Assembly: GCA_964507045.1 (NCBI GenBank)
Contig: CAZDOO010000013.1
Coordinates: 1 to 64,000, forward strand
DNA: 64,000 nt
DNA from: UBA8199 sp964507045
Lineage (GTDB): Bacteria > Verrucomicrobiota > Verrucomicrobiia > Limisphaerales > UBA8199
Direction of reading: 5' to 3'
A model generated the notes under the pieces. That model was not told the origin of the DNA, made no database searches, and saw only the letters and a program-made list of their open reading frames with translations. The position numbers were made by a program, and so were the translations under genes. Shown here in pieces: positions 34,726 through 43,675 of the stretch. Each line of letters starts with the position of its first letter. Position 1 is the first letter of the stretch.

Positions 34726-36615
34726 TCACCACTCAGACAATGCCGACAGTTTCACCGCTGGGCCAGGCTCTTCCCCCTCTGCGGCTTTCGGCACCAATAA
34801 TACGGCCACCCGGGAGTGGCTGCTGCCGGTCAGGTGAATCGCCAGCTTTCTGACCCGTTCGTTCCGGGCCTGCTCTTTAGGATGCGGCGAAGTCGCCAAA
34901 GGCTGGGCGTCCATGACCTGGAACTTTGCGCCCGCCGGTGAAAGGATTTTCGCGTCAAGCTGCGCGCCTCCTTGCTCGAGGCGGGCCGCGCGGCCATCCG
35001 GTTCAATTCGGATGCTGGCGGGCGTGTGCATGAACCACCAGAGCTCGACCGGCTTGTCCGCCTCAAGCTCGTCCTGCACCAGAACCTTGGCGCGGTCCAG
35101 CAGAGCAATGCCGCGCCAGACGCGGCGCGCATTCCGGGCGTAGGCCGGAGTCAGGTCGCCAATGGCATAGGCCCGGCCGGGCTGGGACTCGAAGCGAATG
35201 ATCCTGGTGGCGGCAGTTCGGTCCTGGTCGGGTTTCTCGTCCGGGTTGATGACCAGCGTATTCTGGCCCTCGGCACGGAGCCGGTAGTAGTTCCAACGCT
35301 GGCCGCCGAAATAGCCGGGCAGGTTGTAATTGTCCGCCCCCAGGTCCATGGCCCAGCGCGCTCCCGCCGCATCGAGCACAAAGCTGCCCAGGTCGAGGTG
35401 GCTGTGGTTGGCTTTGTTGTCACCAGCTTTGAAGCCGACAAACAGCGCGTTCGGGTTCTCCCAATCGCTGCGCAGGACCGCGACCTCGGCCCCGCGGAAA
35501 TACTTGTCCCGGGGCAAGCCGGCCGCCTTCGGGCTGGTCCCCGCAGGGTCAAACCAAAGCAAGTCCAGGGCGGAGGGCGCGGGGGTGGAGCGCTCAAACC
35601 AGGCGAAGACCGGCTGCTGGAACTCGCGCGCCAGCCAGAACATCTGCGACGGATGAAGCGCGTGGTCCCCCGCGTCGGCGTAGTTGAAGGTCCGGCCCAG
35701 CGGCCCACTCATGTATATGGGGAAGAGCCCGGTCTGGTTGAAGGCCCCGATGCCCGACAGGCCGAAGTCTGATCCCAGCGCGGTCTTCAAGCCCGCAAGG
35801 AGAACAACGTTGTAGGAGGTGGCGTAATTCCAATAGCCCGGCCCTTCCTTCCACGCGCCGTCAGGCGCGAACTCCGCCATCGCCAGCTGGATGGATTCCA
35901 GGGCGTCGTGCAGGATTTCCCCCGCCAGCGCCGGCTCGGCTTCCGCCAGGGCCAGCGCGCCCATGCCGATGCCGCCGTTGCAGACCTGGTTCCAGTTATG
36001 GCGTGCTCGCGCCCACCAGTTTTGGGCGTGATACACCTTCAGGGCCGGCTTCAGACCCTTTTCCACCATTGCCTGCCGCAGCGTGGCGCGCTGCTCCGGG
36101 GTCCACTCCTCGTAAAGCCAGTCGTAACCGATCGCGAACGCATGCGTCATCTCAGCCGTGTCCAGGAAGTGCCGCGGGTTCCAGTCCTTAAAGTCCGCCG
36201 CCGCCTGCAATTCCTGCCACGCGCGGTCCGCGTAGCGCCGGTCGCCCTCCAGCCGGTACAGCAGTGCCAGGGTATAAACCCGCTGGACGACGCGGCGGCT
36301 GGTGGCCAGCAGGCGCTTGCCATCGGGAATCTCGTAGCGCGAAGGTGCCGCCTGCATAATCTTCCCGGCCTCGGCCTGCAGGCTCTTGTGCCAGGACTGG
36401 AGTTGCGGCTCGGAGGCAATCCGCGACTTGAGTTGAGCAAAGTCTTCCCGCGTGGCGAGGAGCCGCGGATGCGGCTGGTGGAGACGGGTGAAGATGTTGG
36501 TCGCGGCCGGAATGGGGACGGCGGTTGGGACGGCTTCGGCTGCGGCCAGATTCAAGCTGGAGGCGACCAGCGCCAGGGCGCTCACCAGGCAGACAGGGCG
36601 ACGCATAGTCTTCAT
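34726..36615 (-). CDS. Heparinase II/III-family polysaccharide lyase
   Basis: This secreted protein of about 629 aa has an all-helical toroid N-terminal part with PHPRLLATREDFAQLKSRI, FLDTAEMTHAFAIGYDWLYEEWT and WWARARHNWNQVCNGGIGMGALAL. The C-terminal heparinase II/III domain carries GFKAGDNKANHSHLDLGSFVLDAAG and RWAMDLGADNYNLPGYFGG. The conserved NHSHLDLG stretch is the clearest family mark. Such lyases cut uronic-acid-containing chains by beta-elimination. The ATG at 36615 starts a signal peptide (CLVSALALVASSLNLAAAE). It is the first gene of the 21-kb minus-strand run, and its upstream region is shared with the divergent metal operon. Confidence 0.88.
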   Translation of the reverse strand: MKTMRRPVCLVSALALVASSLNLAAAEAVPTAVPIPAATNIFTRLHQPHPRLLATREDFAQLKSRIASEPQLQSWHKSLQAEAGKIMQAAPSRYEIPDGKRLLATSRRVVQRVYTLALLYRLEGDRRYADRAWQELQAAADFKDWNPRHFLDTAEMTHAFAIGYDWLYEEWTPEQRATLRQAMVEKGLKPALKVYHAQNWWARARHNWNQVCNGGIGMGALALAEAEPALAGEILHDALESIQLAMAEFAPDGAWKEGPGYWNYATSYNVVLLAGLKTALGSDFGLSGIGAFNQTGLFPIYMSGPLGRTFNYADAGDHALHPSQMFWLAREFQQPVFAWFERSTPAPSALDLLWFDPAGTSPKAAGLPRDKYFRGAEVAVLRSDWENPNALFVGFKAGDNKANHSHLDLGSFVLDAAGARWAMDLGADNYNLPGYFGGQRWNYYRLRAEGQNTLVINPDEKPDQDRTAATRIIRFESQPGRAYAIGDLTPAYARNARRVWRGIALLDRAKVLVQDELEADKPVELWWFMHTPASIRIEPDGRAARLEQGGAQLDAKILSPAGAKFQVMDAQPLATSPHPKEQARNERVRKLAIHLTGSSHSRVAVLLVPKAAEGEEPGPAVKLSALSEW

Positions 36616-36753
36616 TGGCGTGAGAATGATTGATGGTTCACGCCGACAGCAAACAGCAACCGCGCCTGTGGCTAAAGCCAAAAATTCTGCCTGCGCGCCC
36701 GCTTGACCCTGGGGAGCTGGCCCCTGCCAACGTGTTTGACTCGTGAACCGCGA

Positions 36754-37140
36754 ATGAAAACGGCCCGGATGCTCCTTGCGCGGATCGGCCGCGTGTGCTT
36801 AACTGCCGGGACAAGCGTGCGATCGGAACACACATTTCGCGGGTTTGGCCGCCTGCCAGGGGCAACACTTGCTGCCTTGCTGATGTTCCTGCTCCTGGCG
36901 ACCATGGCCCTCGCTGCCTGTCACGCGCTCCATCACTCCCTGCACCACGATAGCGACCATCCCGGCCATTTTTGCCTGGTCTGTTCCTTCACCCAAGGAC
37001 AAGTCAGCGCCGCGGAAGCCCTGGCCATCCCGGTTGTGCTGTTCCTCGGCTGGCTCTTCGGCAGCCTCCAGGCCAAAGCCCTCCTCCTGGCGGGCTTCGA
37101 CTATCAGCTTTCCCCCAGCCGCGCCCCGCCTCGTTCCTGA
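36754..37140 (+). CDS. Small membrane protein with His/Cys-rich motif (DUF2946-like)
   Basis: This protein of about 128 aa has one membrane segment (ATLAALLMFLLLATMALAA), then a metal-binding-looking loop (CHALHHSLHHDSDHPGHFCLVC), then a second hydrophobic stretch. Small proteins of this kind are often found before metal-uptake genes, and three transport genes follow on the same strand. It may sense or pass on zinc or another metal. The ATG at 36754 is chosen; the frame is open further upstream. Confidence 0.7.
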   Translation: MKTARMLLARIGRVCLTAGTSVRSEHTFRGFGRLPGATLAALLMFLLLATMALAACHALHHSLHHDSDHPGHFCLVCSFTQGQVSAAEALAIPVVLFLGWLFGSLQAKALLLAGFDYQLSPSRAPPRS

Positions 37141-37218
37141 TCTTCATCAGATCGGTCGGTAGTTCGTGAAGTAACCGGCGTTCCCGCTTGGGCGGGCGCC
37201 CCCGTTCAGGAGCAAAGT

Positions 37219-38784
37219 ATGAAAGCAGCCAGATTAAGCGCGCCAATGATAGGCAACCAGCATAGTAGAACCAGCAAATCCCCGGCCCGGCACCTGCCGC
37301 CCAGGCAGCCGGGGTGCCGTTATCACATTCTCGTCCTTCTTGCCTTGTTGGTCAGCAGTAGTCCGCCAATGCTGCGGGCCCAGGCAACCAACGAAGTCGA
37401 GCAGTTGAAGCAGCAACTGCGGCAACTGCAGGAAAACTTCGAACGCACCCAGCGCGAGCAGCAGCAGCAAATCGAGTCCTTAACCCGCAAGCTGGACGAC
37501 CTGACCCGGCAGCAGGCCACCGCGGCAGACAGGCAGAAGCTCGAGCAGGAGTTGGCCGCCGACCTCCAGCAGAACCCGCCCGCCTCCCCTGCCCCCGCCG
37601 CCGCGCCGGCACCCTCGCCCACCTGGTCGCCCGCGCAGCCCATCACCATCGCCCGCGCCGGCTCGGCTTACATGAATATCAGCTTCGACGTGCTCACGGA
37701 CGCCGGCGGCTCCACCGCCTCCAGACCCTCGGACTTCCTCCAACTGGGCGATCACGACCCCATCAACCGCGGCTTCTCGCTGCCCAACGCGGAAATCGCC
37801 CTCGACGGCGCTGTGGACCCGTACTTCAAGGGCTTCGCCAATATCGCCCTCAAGCTCGATGAGAACGACGAGACGAGCATCGAGCTGGAGGAAGCCTACC
37901 TGCAAACCACCGCGCTGCCCGCGAACCTGCAGGCCAAAGCGGGCCAGTTCTACGCCGGGTTCGGCCGGCAGAATCCCCAGCACCCGCACCAGTGGGCATT
38001 TGTGGACGACCCGATTATTCTCACCCGTGCCTTCGGCCCGGACGGCTTGCGAAACATCGGCGCCCAGGTGTCCTGGCTCGCGCCGACGCCGTTTTACACC
38101 GAGGCATTCCTGGGCGTACTCAACCCGCAGGGCGAAACTGCCTTCAGCTTCCGGAACCCGGGCGAGGCGGATGCCTTCGGTGTGGACCGCGTTCATGGCC
38201 GCGCGACCACCGACCAGACCCTGCGCGGGCCGGGCGATCTCCTGTATGTGCCGCGGCTGGCATCGTCGTTCGACCTGACGGACCAGCAGACGCTGCTGGT
38301 CGGGGCTTCCGCCGCCTTTGGCCCGAACGACACCGGCAGCGGCCTGCACTCGCAGGTTTACGGCCTGGATCTCTACTGGAAGTGGAAGGCCGCCAATGCG
38401 CAAGCGGGCTTTCCCTTTCTCTCCTTGCAGACCGAGGCGCTCTATCAACGCTACGAAGCGGGCGCCGATCCTTCCCAGCCCCTGCCCGCCGAGACCCTGC
38501 GCGACTGGGGCTTCTACTCGCAAGTGCTGTGGGGCTTCAAACCGCGCTGGGTCGCGGGCCTGCGCGGCGAGTATGCCAACGGCAACTCCGGCGCCTACGA
38601 CGCGGATGACGTCTTCCGGGGCGAGCGGACACGCATCTCTCCGGGCCTGACGTTCTACCCCAGCGAGTTCTCCAAGCTCCGCTTGCAGTATAATTACGAC
38701 CAAGGCGCCCTGTTCGGCACCGAGCACTCCGTCTGGCTGCAGGTCGAGTTTCTGCTCGGCGCGCACGGCGCGCACAAGTTCTAA
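37219..38784 (+). CDS. Outer-membrane porin with N-terminal coiled coil
   Basis: This 521-aa exported protein has a signal region (ILVLLALLVSSSPPMLRAQ), then a coiled coil rich in Q/E/L (about 57-110), a Pro/Ala-rich linker, and a beta-barrel-like rest with alternating strands ending in an aromatic residue (LQVEFLLGAHGAHKF). It resembles phosphate-selective or zinc-linked porins of Gram-negative bacteria. AGGAG is seen before the ATG at 37219. It is followed after 34 nt by the metal-binding protein gene, so it probably lets the same metal through the outer membrane. Confidence 0.78.
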   Translation: MKAARLSAPMIGNQHSRTSKSPARHLPPRQPGCRYHILVLLALLVSSSPPMLRAQATNEVEQLKQQLRQLQENFERTQREQQQQIESLTRKLDDLTRQQATAADRQKLEQELAADLQQNPPASPAPAAAPAPSPTWSPAQPITIARAGSAYMNISFDVLTDAGGSTASRPSDFLQLGDHDPINRGFSLPNAEIALDGAVDPYFKGFANIALKLDENDETSIELEEAYLQTTALPANLQAKAGQFYAGFGRQNPQHPHQWAFVDDPIILTRAFGPDGLRNIGAQVSWLAPTPFYTEAFLGVLNPQGETAFSFRNPGEADAFGVDRVHGRATTDQTLRGPGDLLYVPRLASSFDLTDQQTLLVGASAAFGPNDTGSGLHSQVYGLDLYWKWKAANAQAGFPFLSLQTEALYQRYEAGADPSQPLPAETLRDWGFYSQVLWGFKPRWVAGLRGEYANGNSGAYDADDVFRGERTRISPGLTFYPSEFSKLRLQYNYDQGALFGTEHSVWLQVEFLLGAHGAHKF

Positions 38785-38818
38785 CGCGGGAGCGGAGCAA
38801 CCGGAGTCAAATAAGAAT

Positions 38819-39736
38819 ATGAAACCAAGCCTTGGAATATTAATCGGCGCGCTGCTGGGCGCGGCCTTCGGCCAGCCGGCACACGCCAAACTGAACATCG
38901 TCGCCACCACGCCCGACCTGGCGGCCATCGCCCGCGAGATCGGCGGCGACCGCATCGAGCTGACCACGCTCGCCAAGCCGACCGAGGACCCGCATTTCGT
39001 GGACGCCAAGCCGAGCCTCATCGTAAAGCTCAACCGTGCCGACGCGCTGATCGAAGGCGGTGCGGAGCTGGAAATGGGCTGGCTGCCGCGCCTTCTGGAC
39101 GAATCCCGCAACTCCCGGCTGGCCGCCGGCGCGCCGGGCCACGTGATCTGCTCGCAAGGCGTCCCGCTGAAGGAGATTCCCGCAACGCTCGACCGGGCCA
39201 AGGGCGACATCCACGCCGCCGGCAACCCCCACTACCTCATGGACCCGGTGAATGCGAAGATCGTCGCGCAGAACATCGCCGCCGCCTTCTGCGCCCTGGA
39301 CGCCAAGTCGGCGGACACCTACCAGGCCAATTTAAAGCAGTTCACGGATGCGCTCGACGCCAAGCTGAGGGAGTGGCAGAAGCAGTTCGAACCGTTCAAA
39401 GGCCGCGAAGTGGTGACCTACCACAATTCCTGGCGCTATTTCGGCGAGCGCTTCGGCCTGAACATTGACCTGTTCCTCGAACCCAAGCCCGGCGTGCCGC
39501 CAACCCCGAGACATTTGGCGGATGTAATCCTCAAGATGAAAGCGAATAACGTCCGCGCCATCCTCGTTGACCCGTACCTGGACCGCCGAACGGCGGAGAC
39601 GGTTGCCGGGAAGACCGGTGCAACGGTGGTGGACGTGACCCAGTTCCCGGGCGGCGTCAAAGGAACCGAAGGCGGCTACATTGCGCTGCTCGATTACCTG
39701 GTCAATGCCGTAACCCGAGCCCTCGCCGCCAAGTAA
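38819..39736 (+). CDS. Zinc/manganese ABC transporter substrate-binding protein (ZnuA-like)
   Basis: This 305-aa periplasmic metal-binding protein of the cluster A-I type has a signal peptide (1-23), then LNIVATTPDLAAIAREIGGDRIE. Candidate ligands are His59 (EDPHFVD), His138 (GNPHYLMDP) and His202 (TYHNSW), with an acidic residue in the second lobe. Three histidines point to zinc rather than manganese, although the His-rich loop of many ZnuA proteins is absent. It lies between the porin and the permease genes and should deliver the metal to that permease. Confidence 0.92.
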   Translation: MKPSLGILIGALLGAAFGQPAHAKLNIVATTPDLAAIAREIGGDRIELTTLAKPTEDPHFVDAKPSLIVKLNRADALIEGGAELEMGWLPRLLDESRNSRLAAGAPGHVICSQGVPLKEIPATLDRAKGDIHAAGNPHYLMDPVNAKIVAQNIAAAFCALDAKSADTYQANLKQFTDALDAKLREWQKQFEPFKGREVVTYHNSWRYFGERFGLNIDLFLEPKPGVPPTPRHLADVILKMKANNVRAILVDPYLDRRTAETVAGKTGATVVDVTQFPGGVKGTEGGYIALLDYLVNAVTRALAAK

Positions 39737-39755
39737 CGCACCCCTTCAGCTTCCT

Positions 39756-40580
39756 ATGGAACTCCTCTCCCTGATGAAATGGCCGCTGATCGCGACCCTG
39801 ACTTTGCCGTGGCTTCTTGTTTACCTGGGGCTGCACATCGTGCGGCGAGGGGTGATCTTCGTGGACCTGGCGCTGGCGCAAACTGCCGCCTTCGGCACCT
39901 GCGTCGCCATGCTCGTCGGTTACGACATCCATGACTGGCAGAACTTCGCCTTCTCGCTGGCCTTCACGTTTGCCGGCGCGGTGGTGCTGACCTTCACCCG
40001 TGGGCGCGACCAGCAGGTGCCGCAGGAAGCCCTGATCGGCATCGTGTATGTCGTCTCGGCGGCGGCGGCCATCCTCGCGCTAAGCAAAAGCGCGGGCGGC
40101 CACGAGGAACTCCAGCGGTCCCTGGTCGGCGAATTGCTGGTCGTGCCCCCCGCCGAGGTTATCAAGACCATCGGACTGTATATTGTCCTGGGGGCGCTGC
40201 ACTTCGTGTTCCGGCAGCGGTTCCTTGCCATCTCCGCCAGCCCGGCGCAAGCCGAGGCGAGCGGCGTGAACGTGCGCTGGTGGGACTTCGTGTTTTATAT
40301 GCTCTTCGGATTGGCGGTGACCAGCTTTGTGCACATCGGCGGCGTGCTGCTCGTGTTCTCATACCTCGTCGTGCCCGCCGTCTGCGCAACCTACCTGGTG
40401 AACTCCATGCCCGCGCGGTTTGCCGTCGGCTGGATGATCGCGACGCTGGCCAGCGTGGTCAGCCTGTTTGTGACAGCCAAAGTGGACCTGCCCATCGGCG
40501 CCGCCATTGTTTGCGCGCTCGGCCTCTCGCTGGTGCTGGTGGTGCTGGGGACGCGGCTGTTGCGGAAGAAGGCGCAATGA
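39756..40580 (+). CDS. Metal ABC transporter permease (ABC-3 family)
   Basis: This 274-aa integral membrane protein with eight or so hydrophobic segments belongs to the ZnuB/MntB family (LGLHIVRRGVIFVDLALAQTAAFGTCVA at the start, FVHIGGVLLVFSYLVVPAVCATYL in the last third). It moves zinc or manganese through the inner membrane. It lies 19 nt after the binding-protein gene. No ATPase gene is found beside it, so that subunit must be encoded elsewhere. Confidence 0.92.
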   Translation: MELLSLMKWPLIATLTLPWLLVYLGLHIVRRGVIFVDLALAQTAAFGTCVAMLVGYDIHDWQNFAFSLAFTFAGAVVLTFTRGRDQQVPQEALIGIVYVVSAAAAILALSKSAGGHEELQRSLVGELLVVPPAEVIKTIGLYIVLGALHFVFRQRFLAISASPAQAEASGVNVRWWDFVFYMLFGLAVTSFVHIGGVLLVFSYLVVPAVCATYLVNSMPARFAVGWMIATLASVVSLFVTAKVDLPIGAAIVCALGLSLVLVVLGTRLLRKKAQ

Positions 40581-40633
40581 CCCTCGGGAAGTCCCCAGGG
40601 CGCTGATCATAGCTATAGCGCTCCGGACGAAAC

Positions 40634-40708
40634 TGGCGACCCTAACGGGACTCGAACCCGTGCCGCCGCCGTGAAAGGGCGGTGTCCTAACCGCTAGACG
40701 ATAGGGTC
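40634..40708 (-). tRNA. tRNA-Glu (anticodon TTC)
   Basis: A 75-nt cloverleaf is read on the minus strand. The acceptor stem GACCCTA pairs with TAGGGTC, and the discriminator G is followed by an encoded CCA. The anticodon arm CCGCC-CTTTCAC-GGCGG places TTC at positions 34-36. The T arm CGGG-TTCGAGT-CCCG is regular. It lies opposite to and just after the permease gene. The following 189 bp (40709-40897) hold no gene. Confidence 0.97.
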
Positions 40709-40897
40709 GCGCAAGGGACATAAACTATAGCCACCCCAGGCAGGTTGTCACGCAAATAGGAAAGAAAAGTTCGGTTCAGGGCATATTCTGGCACTGCCCC
40801 CCCACCCAACATAGACGGGGAATTCGTGAATTCCTTCAGGATTGGCCGGTCCGGGCGACCCGGAATGCGGGTCCGGGTAATACCCCCTCTCCGCTGG

Positions 40898-41003
40898 CTC
40901 ACCTCTCCGTAGCCTCACCGTCACCTCACCGTAGTACCTCTAATAGCCTATTAGAGGTACTACGGTGAGGTGACGGTGAGGAGACGGTGAGGCTACGGTG
41001 GGG
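40898..41003. repeat. Long palindrome with arms of tandem 11-nt units, element B
   Basis: The core stem GTACCTCTAATAG (40934-40946) pairs with 40948-40960. Right arm after TAC: GGTGAGGTGAC (40964-40974), GGTGAGGAGAC (40975-40985), GGTGAGGCTAC (40986-40996), then GGTGGGG. Left arm on the opposite strand: GGTGAGGTGAC (40920-40930), GGTGAGGCTAC (40909-40919), GGAGAGGTGAG (40898-40908). It is the same family as element A but with a different core tip and different bases at unit positions 8-9. The right arm has one extra unit in the middle. It lies upstream of the aminotransferase gene. Confidence 0.9.
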
Positions 41004-41145
41004 TGCTGGTGCCGGGGTCAGGCCCTCGGCGGAGTGGGAGTCCGGCCGAACCTGGGGTGGGGGTGTCGAGAGACGCCCCTTTCCTCTTGCCAGTCCTGAG
41101 TTGCTTTGCGAGCGCCTCTTGCGTAGCCTAACTTGGATTTACGTT

Positions 41146-42018
41146 ATGAAGATCTACCTAGACGGCAAGTATTTCAGCAAGCGCGACGCCAAGATTTCGG
41201 TGTTCGATCACGGGCTGCTGTACGGGGACGGCATTTTCGAGGGAATCCGCGCCTACAATGGCCGGGTATTCATGCTTAAAGAGCACATTGACCGGCTATT
41301 CAGCTCGGCGAAAGCCATCATGCTCAAGATTCCCCTGTCCCACCGGCAAGTCATGGCGGCGGTCGTCGAGACCTGCCGGCGGAACCGGCTGCGCGATGCC
41401 TATATCCGGCTGGTGGTGACCCGCGGGGTCGGGACCCTGGGGCTCAACCCGAACCGGTGCGAGAAGCCATCGGTGATCGTTATTGCGGGCAAGATTACCC
41501 TCTACCCGCCCAAACTGTACGAGCATGGCATGGAGATCATGACGGTGCCGACCACGCGCAACCTGCACAACGCGCTGAATCCGGCCATCAAGTCCTTGAA
41601 CTACCTGAATAACATTCTGGCCAAGATCGAGGCGAACAACGTCCATTGCGAAGAGGCGATCCTGCTCAACGCGGAAGGCTACGTGGCGGAGTGCACCGGG
41701 GACAATTTGTTCATCGTGAAAGAGGGGCAACTGCTCACGCCGCCGTTGTCCGCCGGCGCTTTGTATGGAATTACGCGGCGGGTCGTGATGGACCTGGCGA
41801 CTGAATCGGGCCTGAAGGTGAGCGAACCCTGTCTGACACGCTATGATCTATTCAACGCGGATGAGTGTTTCCTGACCGGGACCGCCGCCGAGCTGATACC
41901 GGTAGTCAAGATTGACGGGCGGACCATTGGCACGGGGAAGCCGGGCAAGATCACGCGAAGCCTGGTGGCGAAGTACCGTGCCTTGACGAAAGTGTCCGGC
42001 GAGCCGATATACGGTTAG
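41146..42018 (+). CDS. ilvE: Branched-chain amino acid aminotransferase
   Basis: This 290-aa class IV PLP aminotransferase makes Val/Leu/Ile from the 2-oxo acids. Visible are SVFDHGLLYGDGIFEGIRAYNG (18-39), the PLP lysine in PAIKSLNYLNNI (Lys149), EAILLNAEGYVAECTGDNLF and the C-terminal ECFLTGTAAELIPV. FDHGLLYGDGIFEGIR is the IlvE hallmark. D-amino-acid transaminase of the same fold is the alternative. The ATG at 41146 is preferred; the open frame upstream runs into element B. Confidence 0.93.
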   Translation: MKIYLDGKYFSKRDAKISVFDHGLLYGDGIFEGIRAYNGRVFMLKEHIDRLFSSAKAIMLKIPLSHRQVMAAVVETCRRNRLRDAYIRLVVTRGVGTLGLNPNRCEKPSVIVIAGKITLYPPKLYEHGMEIMTVPTTRNLHNALNPAIKSLNYLNNILAKIEANNVHCEEAILLNAEGYVAECTGDNLFIVKEGQLLTPPLSAGALYGITRRVVMDLATESGLKVSEPCLTRYDLFNADECFLTGTAAELIPVVKIDGRTIGTGKPGKITRSLVAKYRALTKVSGEPIYG

Positions 42019-42033
42019 TGCGTTAGTGCGTTT

Positions 42034-42552
42034 ATGCTGTGCAGCATCTGCAAAGAGAAGGAAGCCACGGTCCACTTGACCAACATCGCCGGGGACAAGA
42101 TGCAGAAGGTGGACCTGTGCGAGGAGTGCGCGAAGAGCAAGGGGATGAACGACCCGGCGGGGTTTAACTTTGCAGACGAGTTGTTCGGGCTGGGGGCTTC
42201 GCAGGAGATTGAGCAAGCCGGCGGGGAGACGGGGCTGAAATGCCCGGCGTGCGGCTTTACCCAGTCGGATTTCAAGAAGGCCGGCCGGCTGGGCTGCGCC
42301 ACGTGTTACCAGACCTTTGCCGAGCCGCTGGAGGGTTTGCTCAAGACGATGCACAAAGGCACGCGGCACGTGGGCAAAGTGCCCGAATCACTGCGCCAAA
42401 GCCGTGACCAGACCGAGCGGCTCAAACAGCTCAACAAGCGGCTCGCGAAGGCCATCGCGACTGAGAACTTCGAAGAGGCGGCCGTCCTGCGGGATGAAAT
42501 CAAGCAGGCCACGGCCCAGGCCCCCCAGCGGGCAGCCGGTGAGCCGCTATGA
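42034..42552 (+). CDS. mcsA: McsA-like zinc-finger activator of protein arginine kinase
   Basis: This 172-aa protein has four CxxC pairs (Cys3/6, 29/32, 70/73, 88/91) and a C-terminal UVR motif (about 128-160, RLKQLNKRLAKAIATENFEEAAVLRDEI). This is the layout of McsA, which binds zinc and activates the arginine kinase McsB. It overlaps mcsB by 4 bp (42549-42552), so the two are translated together, and clpC follows. Confidence 0.93.
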   Translation: MLCSICKEKEATVHLTNIAGDKMQKVDLCEECAKSKGMNDPAGFNFADELFGLGASQEIEQAGGETGLKCPACGFTQSDFKKAGRLGCATCYQTFAEPLEGLLKTMHKGTRHVGKVPESLRQSRDQTERLKQLNKRLAKAIATENFEEAAVLRDEIKQATAQAPQRAAGEPL

Positions 42553-43661
42553 ATCTCGACCACTTCCTCATCCCCCCGGCGGAGAGCGCGCGACGCAAAG
42601 GGCCGCACGACCGGATCGTCATGTCCAGTCGTGTCCGTCTGGCGCGCAATCTCAAAGAGGCCGCGTTCCCTGGCTGGGCCAAGAAGCCGGAGAGGATTCG
42701 CGTGTTGGAACTCATCCAGCCCACCATCGAGGCGCTGCCGGAGATGAAGGGTGCTTTCTCCGGGACGATGGACCGGCTGTCCGCCCTGGACAAACAAATC
42801 CTTGTGGAGCGCCATCTGATCAGCCGCGAGCATGCGGCCAAGAGCGCCGGCAGCGGGTTGGTGCTGAACCGGGATGAGACGCTTTGCTTCATGATCAATG
42901 AAGAAGATCACCTGCGCATGCAGGCCCTGTGTCCCGGCCTGCAATTGCGCCAGGCTTGGGCAACGATTGACGCGGCGGATTCCGCGTTGGAGAAGGAGCT
43001 TAGCTACGCTTTCAGCCCCGAACTGGGATATCTGACCGCTTGCCCGACCAACCTCGGCACCGGCATCCGGGTTAGCGCCATGCTCCATCTGCCCGGGCTG
43101 GTGCTGGCGGAACAGATCAACCCGATCATCCAGTCTGTCAACAAGCTTGGCCTGGCCGTTCGCGGCCTTTACGGCGAGGGCACCGAAGCGCTGGGCAATG
43201 TGTTCCAGGTGTCCAACCAGATGACTCTGGGCGAAACCGAGAGCGCCATCGTCGAGCGCCTGGAAAAGGTCCTCCACCAGATCATCGAGCATGAGGAAAA
43301 CGCACGCGCCAGCCTCCTGGAGACGAAGCCCAAGGTGGTTTACAATCACATCGGGCGGGCCTATGGAATTCTGGCCAATGCCCACAGCATCTCCTCGAAG
43401 GAGACCATGAACCTGCTGTCGCTGATGCGCCTGGGTGTGGACACCCATTTATTCCCGGGCGTGGACCGCTCCCTGGTGGACGAACTATTCATTCAGACGC
43501 AGCCGGCTCACCTGCAAAAGCAACACACCGAGAAGCTGTCCGCCGAGGAACGGGACTTGTTGCGGGCAGACATGTTGCGCGAACGACTGCGGCCCGTCAG
43601 CCGGCCCGTCACCCAGCCCCCCGCCACGCCGGACGCCGGATTGGACAAACCCACCGAATGA
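42549..43661 (+). CDS. mcsB: Protein arginine kinase McsB
   Basis: This 370-aa kinase of the phosphagen-kinase fold phosphorylates arginines in proteins and thereby marks them for ClpC. Visible are SSRVRLARNL (26-35), INEEDHLRMQ (about 117-126), and the active-site loop LTACPTNLGTGIRVSAMLHLPGL with Cys165. A C-terminal RADMLRERL resembles the RDxxRE phosphoarginine-binding segment. It belongs to the mcsA-mcsB-clpC operon. The clpC start follows 14 nt after its stop. Confidence 0.95.
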   Translation: MNLDHFLIPPAESARRKGPHDRIVMSSRVRLARNLKEAAFPGWAKKPERIRVLELIQPTIEALPEMKGAFSGTMDRLSALDKQILVERHLISREHAAKSAGSGLVLNRDETLCFMINEEDHLRMQALCPGLQLRQAWATIDAADSALEKELSYAFSPELGYLTACPTNLGTGIRVSAMLHLPGLVLAEQINPIIQSVNKLGLAVRGLYGEGTEALGNVFQVSNQMTLGETESAIVERLEKVLHQIIEHEENARASLLETKPKVVYNHIGRAYGILANAHSISSKETMNLLSLMRLGVDTHLFPGVDRSLVDELFIQTQPAHLQKQHTEKLSAEERDLLRADMLRERLRPVSRPVTQPPATPDAGLDKPTE

Positions 43662-43675
43662 TTGCATTTTGACGT

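Noticed and set aside
37480..39225. 581-codon minus-strand frame over the porin and binding-protein genes
   Set aside because: Both plus-strand genes have signal peptides and family motifs; the antisense frame has none.
40898..41003. Element B as a simple rho-independent terminator of the tRNA or permease
   Set aside because: It is far larger than needed, has no T run, and lies about 190 bp from the tRNA gene and over 300 bp from the permease stop.
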